A DNA stretch of 64,000 nucleotides, from assembly GCA_907164885.2 (NCBI GenBank), contig OU015493.1, positions 57,355,802 to 57,419,801 on the forward strand. The letters are read 5' to 3'. The translations under genes and the position numbers were made by a program. The notes beneath the pieces are model-generated. The model saw only the letters and a program-made list of their open reading frames with translations. It did no database searches and was not told the origin of the DNA. The DNA is from Dolomedes plantarius (Eukaryota; Arthropoda; Arachnida; Araneae; Dolomedidae). This document shows positions 11,378 to 26,119 of this stretch, piece by piece (the stretch's first letter is position 1; each line of letters begins with the position of its first letter).

Positions 11378-11991
11378 TATACCTATTCGTAATTTATAAA
11401 GCATAGCTAGTCTTTGTAAGAAATAGACGGAGTCAAAGATCAGAATATAGCTCGTTTTGGGGATCTTAGCAGAGTTGCAACATCTTGTTTCTATTCTCTA
11501 TCGAGTATTCTAAGATGGGACGACGAACTTTTAGACTGCAAAGATAAAAGGCCAAAATAGCAAGTTATGCTATTCCCCCTTATCGAAGGGAAAACCTACA
11601 AAAGTAGACTAATCAGGGGAAAGACGCAGGCGAGAAAACTGTTGAAGTTCTTAAAAATTCAAAACTTTTGGGTTTTTCCTTGACAGGTATTTAGCACTTC
11701 GTTTAGCACGTATGATCTGAACTGAGACACGTAAGCAAATATGTAGGACAATTAGTCTAAATAAAAAGTAAAGGATCTGAGATTTTCTAATATGATTATA
11801 AAAGCCACGAGACGCCGGAAGCCAGACAGCAATTTTTCAGCCAATGAAAAGCGACAAAAGCAAAAACTTTTTTAAAAAAAATTTTAATTTTATAAACCAA
11901 TATATTAATCCTCCCCGTCGTTTTTTTTTTTTTTTAAGATGTAAGGAACGAATTATTGGACCAATGCACTACCGTGATCGGTGCCGTAGAG
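11378..11991. other. Unrecognised spacer
   Basis: No gene or repeat recognised. It ends with the 8-bp target copy CCGTAGAG (11984-11991) of the following hAT element. Confidence 0.5.
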
Positions 11992-12834
11992 CAGCGCTTC
12001 TTAAATTTTTTTCATTCATGACCCCTTTTTATCATCAAGATTTTTTCGCGACCCCACGAAATAAGGATTTAAAGATAAACTAGTTGATACCCGTCAAAAC
12101 ATGGCGGCTAGATAGTAAATAAATGGACTAATACGCAAATTATACTCAACACATCATTGCCAAATGTTGAAAATCATAATAATAAGCAGAAACAAATTAA
12201 TGTGTTATTAATTAACGTTAAGTGGCCTCGTGCTTAGTGAGTATCTAAAGCCAGATTTAAATATGTCACTGAACATGCGCAGAAAGCAATTTTTTTAAAT
12301 TGTAAATTATCGCTAATTAAACAGCACGAAATAAACAATTTCCATGAGGTTTAATCTTATATTTCATAAGCATAATTATCATAAAAATAAAAAGAGATCT
12401 AGAAAGACTCCTCGGAATAAACGTGTTTATCATTAAAACAAGTCACTGAGCATGCGCAGAAATCAATTTTTAAATTGTAAATTATCGCTAATTAATAGAA
12501 ATTGCGGTTACAAAAACCAAATTTGACAAATCTACAGATTACAATCTTTCGTTTAAGACCAAAATGAAGTAAACTGATGCTGTAGTTTTCTCTCACGGAC
12601 TGCCCAAAAAGTCGGCCTAGGAACTTAAATATATAGATATTTTCTCAAAAATAATTTATTTATTTCGCAAACAATTATAGGAAAAACAGTAGTAAATAAA
12701 ATAAAATATATGTCTTAGATACTCGTGGCGGATGACAAGAATTAAAGTCATGTATCAGAATTAAATTTTCGCGACCTCAAAATTTAGCTTTGCGATCCTT
12801 TTCGGGGTCGCGACCCACAGTTTAAGAAACGCTG
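11992..12834. mobile_element. hAT MITE with perfect 8-bp TSD, split by Helitron-B
   Basis: The ends are CAGCGCTTCTTAAA and TTTAAGAAACGCTG, with CGCGACCCC-type sequence just inside each. The target duplication CCGTAGAG is perfect (11984-11991 and 12835-12842). No transposase is encoded. Removing the nested Helitron (12080-12637) leaves about 285 bp. Confidence 0.85.
12080..12637 (-). mobile_element. Helitron-B copy nested in the hAT MITE
   Basis: On the minus strand it starts TCTATATATTTAAG(TTCC)TAGGCCGAC and ends with the hairpin CCGCCATGTTTTGACGG, then GTATCAACTAG. Flanking bases are A and T as required. The ends match the complete copy at 47391-47990. It is non-coding. Confidence 0.8.
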
Positions 12835-12842
12835 CCGTAGAG

Positions 12843-14020
12843 TGTTTGCTTCATTATGCATATGAAAGCTTAGAGAAGACCCCTAGGAAGAACAATTTAG
12901 AGACACTTATGGAGCAATGCAAAGCGTTCATTAACTGTATAACCAGGTTTGTTGATTCCATTCATTGCGCTCTTCGCAAACAAACTGCTTTATCTCGGGA
13001 GGATCTGCGGTACACGCACTGCTGCTTTTCTGTGCATAAATGGGACGGTAATCATTTCACGAGGTGTCAGGAGGGGAGATGAATGCTATCTTCGCGCTAC
13101 ATCGCAGATTCTGCGGTGAGCGATGTTACAGTTAACTTGTCTGCTAGTTAACTCATCTATCAGCACCCGTCTATTAGGGCCGTCAAGTTCTCAAAAGGTT
13201 TGGCTTGATGCGAGCGGCAAAATCACCATCGGTATTTCATTATTGTTTTTTTCAGCTACAGAAAACAAAGCGAATAAGAGGTTGAAATTTTGGGGTGTTT
13301 TCGCTTTTATATTTCCTCTGGTGAATTTAATTGCGAAGTCCTTTAAATTTAAATTATCGTGAAGATATATACACAAATGAAAATTTCGATTTCAGGTTCA
13401 TAGAAGAAAAAAATATGCGAGTCCGCCTCTCGGGACTTCGAAGTCAGCGTCTAGACCGATAGACCATAGCAGGGCTGAGCTTAGAAAATTTCTTTTTAAA
13501 TTCATTCTTTCGAAGAATAGAATTCATAATATGAGATCTCCCTTTTACCTAAAAAAAATTAACCGTCGCGCTCCAAACCAACCCTTTTACCCAAAATAAA
13601 TCATTCTCTACTGGATTACAATTTTTATTCCCATTTAAAGAACGACTGGCTGGTTTGGGAAACGAACCACAGACGTCTGTTGTTGTTGCTTATGCCACTT
13701 GACCGACAGCAGCATCAGATCAAGTCCCGAAGGCTATGGGTGATGAAGGTGCAATTTTCAATCTGTAAATAAGACGTAATTTTCACATTATCATGACATC
13801 TGTAGAATTGGTTGCCACAGAAATCCTACAAAAAGGCAAGTAATTTTAAATCATATTTTACACTAGAGGTTGTTGTTTCCAATCCCCTTGGTGTAGGAAA
13901 GCCTACACCAAGTTCAAAGGACCTAGGTCCTCAAATCCTAGGTCGTCGGAGAAGGTAGTAAGCAGCTTCCCTTTAAGGCGAGGTACCACTATGGCTGAAG
14001 TCTGACTTGACCTCGAAGAA
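12843..14020. other. Spacer with degenerate tRNA-like pieces and a hairpin
   Basis: No gene seen. On the minus strand 13640-13740 has a TGGTTCGTTTCCCA box-B-like stretch and an upstream GTCGGTCAAGTGG, suggesting an old tRNA-derived SINE. An 11-bp perfect stem with an AAAG loop lies at 13887-13912 (CTTGGTGTAGG / CCTACACCAAG), just downstream of the SINE-C copy's tail. Confidence 0.45.
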
Positions 14021-14240
14021 CATCGGTCCCGTAATTTTGAACCGAGTCAAGTGACGAGACTGGAACACTTGCCTCCGCACCTCCAGAGGTAAATTTGAGT
14101 ACTTGGAGGACATTGCAGCCACGACCTATTTTACGTGCCCCGGTCACCTTCAGTGAGCATGGCGATGGATTTGCAGCGACGAGCATCGAACCAGGGACGT
14201 TCAGATCACTGGCCCGCTACTCTTACCAACCGGGACACAG
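14021..14240 (-). repeat. SINE-C, longest copy
   Basis: On the minus strand it starts with a tRNA-like head (about 14240-14165: GTCCCGGTTGGTAAGAGTAG, then CTGGTTCGATGC) and continues into the body shared with 634-755. A- and B-box-like motifs are about 35 bases apart. No clear poly(A) or target duplication was found. Confidence 0.65.
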
Positions 14241-16129
<1,889 letters not shown>

Positions 16130-16412
16130 TATATATATACACGTTAACATTGCTTTTCCAAAGAGATAAGCGTCTACAGTGGAAGATTAAAGTTTTAAGT
16201 AATTGTTTTCTATGAAAGCCTTAAACTTTAGGAATATGCATGGTGTGGTACACAGAATGTTTTGAAAAAGGCACAAGCTTTGCTATTTCCTCTCTTTTTT
16301 GCTATTATATAGGGGAATTTTTAAAAATAATAACTTAAAGACGGTGAGGACAAGTGAGGTTTTTCAAAAGAGGAATTTGAATATATAAATATATTTAAGT
16401 ATTTCTGGCTTA

Positions 16413-19400
16413 TCTAATATATAAAAATGAATGTTTGTATCTCTGTAATTGTATAGAAATCCACAGTTTAGGAGCAACGATCGTGAAATTTTAAATACAG
16501 GCGTCTTTAAAAACAGCCGAGGGTCTGAAGAACTTCAAAAATTGAAATTAATTACCGTTGATTTTTGATTAATAAAAAACCACAATTTTGAAACTAAATG
16601 TAAGCTGTTACACTTTGTGGCATCATCCCTCTGAATATGGCGTCCACGTTAGGGTTAACTGACAGCGAGCGAAAAGATAAAAATAAATAAAATCAAAAAG
16701 TTTCAAGTTATATATTAAACCAGAATAATAAATGAAAATAATAATCTTTCAAGTCAGATTTTATACTTTAAGACATTTCAATTAACGATCGTCGTTTATT
16801 TTCGCCGTGTTATTTTGTAAACAAACGTTCTCTGTTGCCATTTTCATTTCAGACATTTCTTATTGAAACGATGTAATGCGTAGTAAATGCGTTAAATATT
16901 TCTTATCTAAAATTTATATTTTAAAACATTTCAGTGAAATTAACATCGTCTTCAGATTATAAACAGACGTTATTTGTTGCTATTTTCATTTTAGAAATTT
17001 CTTATTAAAATGATGGAATTCTCCGATATATTTCCATAGTGGAGATTTAGACACATTACAGAATTTAAAAAAAAAAAAACCTTTTGTGTAATTTATATAT
17101 TTGTGTGTGTTTAATTATTTCAAGTGACTCTAAAGTGGGCGTGGCATTTTTTCCACTAGCGTGAAAAATCAGAATAATATTGAATTATTTAATTTTTTTT
17201 TTTTTTTGCTCATCAGACGACAGTAGCAGCGAGTGGCAGTAGTTACACAAGTTTGAATTTGAAACATTGTTTTGTTGTTTCCTAAAAGAAGCAATAATCC
17301 GTTACTGTATTTTATATTGTTCTTAATTTTATAATTCACGATGTACTTTTAAAAGCATAAAAATTAGTATATCTTAACTAAAAAGAATCAGTCTAAACTT
17401 AAGCACAGTTTTGCGATTTATTTACGGTTAACTATGTTTGTGTTTAGCTATTCCATTTGTTTGTTTTAAAAAATGATTTTTTAAAGGTTTTTTTTGGTGC
17501 TTTATGGTAAAATAGCACTTAAAAATTAAAAAAAAGAAACAAAAACTTAACTGTAAATAGCATACTTTTTCTATAAATTGGTCAATTTGAAGTAATTTTT
17601 ATTGAAATTTAGCTAAAATGCCTATAACTGCATAAAAATCTTAATGCTACTATTTTAATTTCCCAAGCACAATTCTAAAAATGTTATAAAATACGCAGCC
17701 CTACTTTCCCATTTAGTACAAGAATTTAAAATTGATTTCAGGACTTCGGGGAAAATAAACAATTTTTGTTTTTGCATGTTTTCTATTCTATTTACAGTCG
17801 ATATAGATATAATGCTAGCAAATTGTCAAATGGAATGCATAGAGTTGCAATCTGACATTTAACTTAAAGAGAAATTCAATCGAGTCTCTTTGTTGTACTC
17901 ATAAATCATACCTGCCCAGATATAAATATCCTTCACTGCATAGTCAAGCGTTATTCTGGTCATCAACGTTTGGAAGCACGTACATCTGAGAACAACTATT
18001 TTCAACTATTTTGAAGCACACTAAGAGTCAAATTCGAACCAAAATTTATTCGTTGTTTTTTAGTATTGATGTGTATGACATTTCCCATCCCTTTTTTATA
18101 CTATGTTTAATTTTTCATGCAGAGTTCACAAGGCAAAAGACAATTTGACAATTTTACTTTTCAGCTTTTAGTGATGAAAGGCTGAATCTATCTAAATTCT
18201 GAGATGTGTATAACATTTCACATGTTTTTTTCCTATGCTATTTATACTGTGTTTAGTTTTTAAGTTGACTTTGGTTAACAAACATTCATATTGAACCCCG
18301 AATCAAGAAACGAGAAACATAGTTTATGAAGGTACTTCAGATGATATTTGGATCAGTTTAATTGAACAGAGATTTATATGGAGTTTAATAAGGACAGAAT
18401 GTTTCTATTATTGCTACAGAATCTTGCATTTATGGTGCGTGTAGCCCAAACTGTTAATTTTTTCTGTTAATTTTTTCATCAGTCAGTGCCTTTAACAAAT
18501 ACTTTAATACTTTATTTATATATTTTTTTGGCTACAGAATCCTGCATTTATGGAGGTATTTATATGGACAATTAGACATTTTTACTTTTAAGCTTTTAGT
18601 GATTTATTATAAATGTATATATTTTATGATATTTATACTGTTATTAAATCTATGTTATTTATACTGTGTTTAGTTTTTAAATTACTTTTTGTTAACAAAC
18701 ATTAGACAATTTGACATTTTTAATTTAAACTTGAAAAATGAAAGGCTGAATCTACTAAAATTCTGAGATGTGTATAACATTTCACATGTTTTTTTTAAAT
18801 GTTACTTATGCTGTGTTTACTTTTTTAATCAATTTTGTTTAACAAACATTCGACAAAATGACATTTTTACTTTTCAGCTTTACTTTTTAAAACTCTTAAC
18901 TTTCCAAGAGACAATTTGACATTTTTTCCTTTTCAGCTTTTAATGGTTTATTATAAATGTATATATTTTATGTTTTACTTTTCAGCTTCTTTTGCTCCAA
19001 AGATGAAAGGTTAAATCTACATGAATTCTGAGGAGTTAATTATAAATTTATATATTTTTATATTGGATTTTTAAAAAATTATTTGGGTGTATAACATTTC
19101 ACATGCTTATTTTTCTATGTTATTTATACTGTGTTTAGTCTTTAAATTGATTTTGGTTAACAAACATTCGACAAATTGACATTTTTACTTTTCAGCTTTA
19201 CTTTCCAAAAGACAATTTGACATTTTTCCTTTTCAGCTTTTAGTGGTTTATTATAAATGTATGTATATTTTATGTTTTACTTATCAGCTTCTTTTGCTCC
19301 AAACATAGAAGGTTAAATCTTGCTAAATTGTTTAGATTTTAAATTGATTTTGGATAACAAACATTCCACAATTTGACATTTTTACTTTACAGCTTTTAGT

Positions 19401-20039
19401 GGTACAATGATGAAAGACTGCATCTAACCAAAATACTGAGATATGTATAACATTTCACATGCTTTTTTTTTTTTGGCTATGTAATTTATACTGTGTTAAG
19501 TTTTTTAATTGATTTTGGTTAACAAACATTCCACAATTTGACATTTTTACTTTACAGCTTTTAGTGGTACAATGATGAAAGACTGCATCTACCAAAATAC
19601 TGAGATATGTATAACATTTCACATGCTTTTTTTTGGTTATGTAATTTATACTGTGTTAAGTTTTTAAATTGATTTTGGTTAACAAACATTCCACAATTTG
19701 ACATTTTTACTTTACAGCTTTTAGTGGTACAATGATGAAAGACTGCATCTACCAAAATAGAGATATGTATAACATTTCACATGCTTTTTTTTGGTTATGT
19801 AATTTATACTGTGTTAAGTTTTTAAATTGATTTTGGTTAACAAACATTCCACAATTTGACATTTTTACTTTATAGCTTTTAGTGGTACAATGATGAAAGA
19901 CTGCATCTACCAAAATACTGAGATATGTATAACATTTCACATGCTTTTTTTGGCTAATTTATACTGTGTTAATTTTTTAAATTGATTTTGGTTAACAAAC
20001 CTTCTTAAAATTCCGGGCAACGCCGGGTACTTCAGCTAG
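16413..20039 (+). mobile_element. Helitron-C, 3.6 kb, non-autonomous
   Basis: It starts A|TCTAATATATAAAAATGAA and ends CCGGGCAACGCCGGG (short hairpin) then TACTTCAGCTAG|T. These are canonical Helitron boundaries. No Rep or helicase frame can be read in between. The left part (16413-18050) is unique AT-rich sequence; the right part is a tandem array (18110-20000). Confidence 0.75.
18110..20000 (+). repeat. Tandem array, about 155-165 bp unit, inside Helitron-C
   Basis: The unit marker AACAAACATTC(C/G)ACA(A)ATTTGAC followed by TTTTACTTT(T/A)CAGCTTT recurs. The last five occurrences of the AACAAAC phase lie near 19357, 19521, 19681, 19839 and 19994, spacings 164, 160, 158 and 155. Copies right of 19350 are nearly identical; those from 18110 to 19300 are diverged and rearranged. 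Short open frames on the minus strand come from the repeat itself. Confidence 0.85.
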
Positions 20040-22500
20040 TATATTATAAATGCCAGTTTATTTTTTATTATCTCAGATGTGATTTCCAGACCTAGAGTTT
20101 CAAATGAAATCAGTAGATTTTTAAAAATTAGTTCACACCAAATGGATGTTTAAAGAAGCTATTTTTATTCAAAACAAAATGGTATAGGGAAGACGACAGT
20201 TTAAGGATTTCAAAATGGTCGGAGAAGGAATTTAGAGTTTAATAAGTTCGCCCATAATTGAGTTGAATAAGAAAAAACAAATACAATGGTAAAGAAATTA
20301 CTCGTTGTGTCTTTAGAGCTGTATCGCTTTCTTAAATGCAAATAGGACATATTTTTTAAAATTGTGATGTTTTAAAAAACCTTAAACGCATTTCGAAATG
20401 TAACATCTGAAGGGTACAGAATATTTTGAAAAAAAATGAGAGAAGAATTTCGTTAAAATACACTATAAATATTTTATTATGTGAACCATTTAAAAATATT
20501 TTCACTACCAAACTTTCCAGACGATGTTGTAAGAAGACAGCAGTTTCTGGCCACAATAAACGAATTAAAAAACATTAACACTATTAATAAGTTTACAAGG
20601 AATCATTTTTAGGGTGGCGTTTAACTCTTCAAGGTTTTGAAATGATTAAAAATGAACTTTTTCTTGAAGAGATTTCAATTATATTTTATAGTCACTGACA
20701 ACTAAGGAATTACTATATGATACATCGTTAGATCAAGTTCAGAATTACTATAACATATTATTTCTTTCCCCATTTTCAAATGCACTGATCCTAAGTTAGT
20801 AAATTAAGATAAGGTAAAACAAGTATGTTAAAATATAGGGATTATTATGACAAATGCTATGGTATGTTCTAGCACGTGGTACATCTGTGAAACAAAAATT
20901 CATGAATTCCATGTAAAAAAAATCACACGTATTATTTTAAATTTAATTTGTACTATGTTATTTTCAAATACGAAAATTTTATTGGCTAAAAATATTTTCA
21001 CTCCAAATATGCCCATGGAAATTTGAACCTAACGTCAAGTTACACAGCCAAATTTCAAATAACACCAGAAAGTTATAAATATAGTACTGAAAGTTCACGG
21101 TTTCTTTGAGTAGTTAATGAAGAACAGTCGAATTTTTAATAGGATTTAACGTTCTAACACTTTTAAAACTTTTCTCAAAGGGTCTTCTTCTTTTTTAACT
21201 TCGGGGGAGGAGATTACAGTGCTAATCCCCCTCTCGTGGTTTCATCAAACACTGCAGTCTTTCGTCAAAGTTCTAGTTCCTGTACCCTTGACCCCTATGC
21301 ATGAGAAAATACAATATTTTAAATACGATTACGAGTCTACGCTGAGATCAGACAATTATGGAAGTTGCGCAAACTCCATAACATTTTTACGGTTTCACCT
21401 TTAAGTGAACGGCAATGTGTTGGCACCCAAACTACCAGCAATTTTTAAGTACCTTATCTCTTAAAGCTAAAATTGCTCGTGCAAAGACGCGAGCATTAAA
21501 TGACGTATAACGCGAGCATTATATTAAATGAAATGTAACTGCTTTAAACCCGGCTGACACGGCCCGTCATCTCGAGTATTCTGGCGACCTCCTCCTGAAT
21601 GCCGTTTGCGCACCTGTGCATAATGAACATCCAACACACATCCTAATAGAACCTGTCAAGCTCTCCATAGACTCTCTATCTCTTTATCGTCAGCCACTTT
21701 TTAATTTTTGAAATCCCCATTCTTCTGCCGATCCGTATCCATTTTCTTGCGCGTAATTGAATGTTTGGCATTTCGAGTGGCATGAGTATCTAACAGATGG
21801 GCAGAGCAGCTGCGGACGACGATGCGAGCGAGAGAAAGAGAAAAAAACAGAGTAGGTACTACTCGCTCTGTATTTTTGGCTGGTATATACGCGTGGTCTT
21901 TTACTTGCCTCGTATGTGACTGCTGAGACACGCGCCCTCCCTCAACGGACGTCCACTGTGTCGTTCATACCGTCAGCTTTGTTTTCTGCCGTTACTGATT
22001 GATGGCTCTGAATGCTATTTAGATGTCAGACATAAGTCGGGTGTAATAATTTGCGGGTGACAGCCTGGGCGTAGATCGAAATATGGAGGCTCCCTGTCGA
22101 CGTGTACCTGTCAGGCACGAAGTCCGACGTACTCGTGCGACGTACTCTTTTCTGGCGCAGGCAGGAGAAATGACTTTACATTTTAACTTACTACCTCAGT
22201 CACCTGTTGACTAACCCATTATCAATAAGCTATGAAGAACTCAAGTTACTTTTCAACGTTGCTCAGAAATGGATGTCTATTTTGAGATAGTTTAAACAAG
22301 TATTTCAATTCATTCGCGTTATTCACAATTCAGGAATCGGCATTAATTATTCCTCATTATTTCCGAGAAATCAATTCTGGTCACTAAAAATCACTGCGTG
22401 TATGGCTGGATGTCCTCGAGATAAAGGCATTGAAAAAAAAAACTCTGTACTCATCGGAAAAACAATTTTGAGGACAGCATTTTGACATATTTCATAGCTA
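20040..22500. other. Unrecognised spacer, GC-richer at 21540-22190
   Basis: 20040-21540 is AT-rich with nothing recognised. 21540-22190 has near-balanced composition with many CpGs and no repeat match in this window. The open frame at 21701-21931 (minus) has no recognisable domain. Confidence 0.5.
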
Positions 22501-22832
22501 TAGTCGAACACCGTTACGGCTAACCCGGTAAATAATGAACTCACTGATATAACGAACGAAAATTTTGGTCCCGCCATTTTCCTATTGTACGTAATTTAAA
22601 GTATTGTGTCAGTATAATGTAATCGATTTTAGTCGATTTAATTCATTAGTGATAATTTTTAATAGATTTTATCATTTTTTAATGCATAGTTATTGAATAC
22701 AAATTGCAACTGATGAGTTATACATTTTGTGAATTCTAGAGTTTTTTTTAACGGTTCGGATATAGCGAACCACTGGATAAAGCGAAAAAAAACCTTTGGT
22801 CTCTTGAAGTTCGTTATAACGAGATTCGACTG
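22501..22832. mobile_element. Pogo-like MITE, 332 bp
   Basis: The right end read inward is CAGTCGAATCTCGTTATAAC; the left is TAGTCGAACACCGTTACGGC. Inner motifs ATATAACGAACGAAAA and GGTTCGGATATAGCGAACC repeat the same theme. TA flanks each side. It is non-coding and a different family from 11222-11377. Confidence 0.65.
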
Positions 22833-24035
22833 TACTAAAATACTAGATCAGTTACCCTTTTTTTTTTCCCTTTGCTTACGGTTACATTACCAGCTCGGAA
22901 GTGTTTCTCAATTCCCCAAATTTTGCAGTAAACAGAGGATTCATCACTCAAGCAAATGATTGATCAAAGAAGTAAACGTAGAAATGAATCATAAATAAAT
23001 AACAGCAACCGTAATAAGTGGAATATGGTGAATAAAACATTCTTTACGAGCACAGGGAAGCTACTCTTCAAAACAACGAAGAATAATTAATTCCTCATAA
23101 AATTATGAATATCATGAAATGATAAACATTAGGTAATATAATAATTACCCCTATATGAAACTCCCCTACATAATGGGTGGTTTGAAGAGAGCACTACGAT
23201 AATTTTTTTTTTTTTTTTGCTATGCGAGGGTTAATTAGACCGGGACATAGTGCTTAAAAGGCAGTTACGATTGGTTATAAATATCTATGCCAATAAAGGG
23301 ACTCGAACCCACGGTCTCCGGTACCGAATGCCATCGCCCTAGTCATTCGGCCACCGCCCGGCGGTGGATGTAAGTACGTTTTACTTATTAAAAAACCGAG
23401 GGAAATTTTCTTTATTCAAAAACTGAGGAATAATTTACAAAAATTCTTGAGTTGTAAATGACACTACTCTTGAATTGTGTGTAGGATTGATAAACACTAT
23501 TCAAAATAGTCAGACCAAGTGGATGTCATATTTATGAGTTTAAAAGATCTAAATGCTGAAAAACTTTTGTCCCCTTGTCTCTAAAATTGTTCCTTAAGAA
23601 GACAGGAAGGAAAGTGAAATATAATCTATAGACGTGGTTTATCTAAGAAAAAAAATGGACGAATATAATATATTTAAAATTAGTCAACCTGTAAATGGCT
23701 TTCTGGTATGGGCTCGTTCGAATATAAGGAAAACAAATTAAATATAAACGCAATCTTACGATCATTCCTTAATTTTTGAAACGATATTTTAGCCTTTTTA
23801 AAATAAAGTTGAAATCTCCTTTCTGAAAAATAGCCCAAAGCTTCCATGCGTGGAAAACATAATGGTAAACTGCTAAACTGCCCCAAAGTACAAATATTTA
23901 GATCCAGACATAAAGAAAACACTGAATGGCTTGGTTTAAGGTATACATTCATCAGGAATCAGGCAGCCCGACTATTTATCCACGAATAGGGACCCAAGAG
24001 GAAATGGAGCTAGTAGAATTTCGTGTGATAACTAA
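22833..24035. other. AT-rich spacer containing one SINE
   Basis: Apart from the SINE at 23205-23363, nothing is recognised. The frame at 23680-23952 (minus) is open for 90 codons but has no family features. Confidence 0.5.
23205..23363 (-). repeat. SINE-A copy 3
   Basis: The tail starts after a T run (23203-23219) with TGCTATGCGAGGGTTAATTA; the tRNA-like head ends near 23363. The head reads GGTTCGAGTCCCTTT in place of the usual box B continuation. No clear target duplication was found. Confidence 0.7.
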
Positions 24036-24045
24036 TCTATATATA

Positions 24046-25478
24046 AACTCTGTCACAAAAAATATGCACCCAGAAGGAAACAAGCTACTATCATGAAACT
24101 TAACATGTATGTAGTGTATAAGGAGATTAGAAAATGATTAAAAATTCAGAAGAACTGACCGTTTTATTAAGAAGATATGGCATGAAAAAGGTTACAAATC
24201 AGTAAGTAGTAAATCCACCTCTGGCAGCTATACAAGCCGAAGCACGGCGTCGCATCGAATCAATGAGGTCACCTATGACTCCTGCGGAAAATCATGCCAT
24301 AATATTTGCAACTGGACAGTTAATTCACCAGTATTCCGGGTCGGCTGCAGTTGCCTTCCAAGAACGTACCAGACGTGTTCTATTGGCGAGACGTCTGGTG
24401 ACCTGGCAGGTTATGGGAGTACGTCATATCCTTGAAGACATTGTTGGGAGAGTCGCACAGTATGTGGACGAGCGTTGTCTTGCTGATAAATGGTACCTGG
24501 GCGACTTGATAGCATAGGCAGTACAACTGGCGTTAAAATCTCGTCCACGCAAATGCGTGTCGTCAAAGTGAGTTGAAGGACGACTAGAGGTGATCATGTG
24601 TCCAAATAAATTGCTCCCCACACTGTCACACCTCGTGTAATCGCCGCATGCCTCTCGACAACAAATGCCGGATTGGACCGGTGGCCTGGCCGCCTCCACA
24701 CACGTATGCGCTGGTCATCAGCATTGAGACTGAATCGGTATTCATCGCTGAAGATCACACGCCTCCAGTCGGTCACACTCTAGCTTGCCCGAGGTCGGCA
24801 AAAATCCAATCGACACTGCCTATGATGTGGGGTCAGTGGTAGGCGTCTTAATGGACGTCGGCTCCTTATACCTGCGTCGGCCAGTCGTCTCCGAATGGTT
24901 TCTCTTGATACCACCGGATGTCTTGAAGGTGGTAAATGGTGTCGAACCGATTCTAGCGACGTTGTTGGTGCGGACGTGGCCGTTCTTATGATTGCGCGAT
25001 CCTCGCGCGCATTTGTCTTCCTGGGACGTCCTGACCCTCTGCGACGGTAGACTATCCTCTTCTGGGATATTCTACCGTCTTTCCATTGTTGCCAACACCG
25101 AGCAACTACCATATCGCTCCAGAGGTGGTGGCCGATACGCCTGTTCGACCAATCTGCTTCTCCGAGGCCTACTATACGCCCCCTCTCAAAGTCCGACAAT
25201 TGTTCATACTGTCGCCGGTTACGTCTCAGAGGCATCTCTAGTCACAATACTGCCCATCCAAGTCGACAGATTTGTTTGAATAACCCTATGGCACGAGCAA
25301 TCATGTTTTTAAACTCTCCGAGCTGCGCATCTCATATGCGGATAGCACGCTTACCCTTGCCTAATTGGCGTCGAAATTTTGATCATTTGCATATCTCTTA
25401 CCAGACTACATTCCTGCCAAGTTTCGTGATAGTAGCTCGATTTCTTCTGGGTGCATATATTTTTTTTGTGACAGAGTG
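24046..25478 (-). mobile_element. Tc1-like transposon inserted in Helitron-A
   Basis: The terminal inverted repeats are about 70 bp with mismatches: ACTCTGTCACAAAAAATATG at the left and the same read inward from 25479, then GCACCCAGAAG and GAGCTACTATCA(C/T)GAAACTT. It sits at a TA in the Helitron's TATATA start. Its single gene runs leftward and is broken. Confidence 0.85.
24199..25235 (-). pseudogene. Tc1-family (DD34E) transposase, broken
   Basis: The start ATG at 25233-25235 opens an N-terminal helix-turn-helix half (YEQLSDFERGRIVGL near residue 10-25, second HTH with SRETIRRRLADAG near 125) that is open to 24780. The frame then shifts. The next frame carries RRVIFSDEYRFSL with the first catalytic Asp, meets a TGA after IYLDT, and carries YQQDNARPH with the second Asp. 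Another shift is needed for SPDVSPIEHVW with the catalytic Glu, and a last one for the end at 24199. All three catalytic residues survive, but at least three frameshifts and one stop make it inactive. Confidence 0.85.
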
Positions 25479-26119
25479 TATAAAACAGTTCCGTGACTGA
25501 CTCACTGATTGACTGACAGATAACGCACAGACCGAACCGCTGGACCTAAAGAGCTGAAATTTTGCATGGCGATTCTTCTTATAACGTAGGGGTGCACTAA
25601 GAAAGTTTTTGAAAAATTCATCTTAGATTTTTTTTTAAATTAAATTTCTAAGCTGTTTTTGTAACTTTTTCTTAAGTTTGCATTTAAAAAAATAATCTGA
25701 AAGTCATAAAAATTTATATCACAAGAAAGATCATAAAAATTCCTTTAAATGAAACCTTTTTCGAATCTCTACCTCCCTTTTCTGATTTTTGGTGAATTTT
25801 TAAAGATGAATTTTTAGAATTTAATTAAATGCTGATCACGTGGTTTCATTTCTTTTTGTGATACTTCAAATGAATTTTGCGTCACGGGCATAACAATGAA
25901 ATAAATTGACAAAAAATATATTTAAATATGGTAAAAGATAAAATTTAACCACTAGACTAATTGAGATGGAAATTTTTTAAGAATTTAATTCAAAGTAGTA
26001 TGTTTTATGGATATTAAACATAGAAATTAATTGCATACATTGACCGTTGTATTTAATTTGAACATTTTCTTCTACATTAATTTGTCTTAAAATTATCCGT
26101 TACAATTTATATATATATA

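Noticed and set aside
19561..19940. Minus-strand frames of 63-64 codons that resemble each other
   Set aside because: They are the same phase of the Helitron-C tandem unit; the similarity comes from the DNA repeat, not from a protein family.
18110..20000. CRISPR-like array
   Set aside because: Units are about 160 bp with no short repeat-spacer alternation, and the context is a eukaryotic Helitron.
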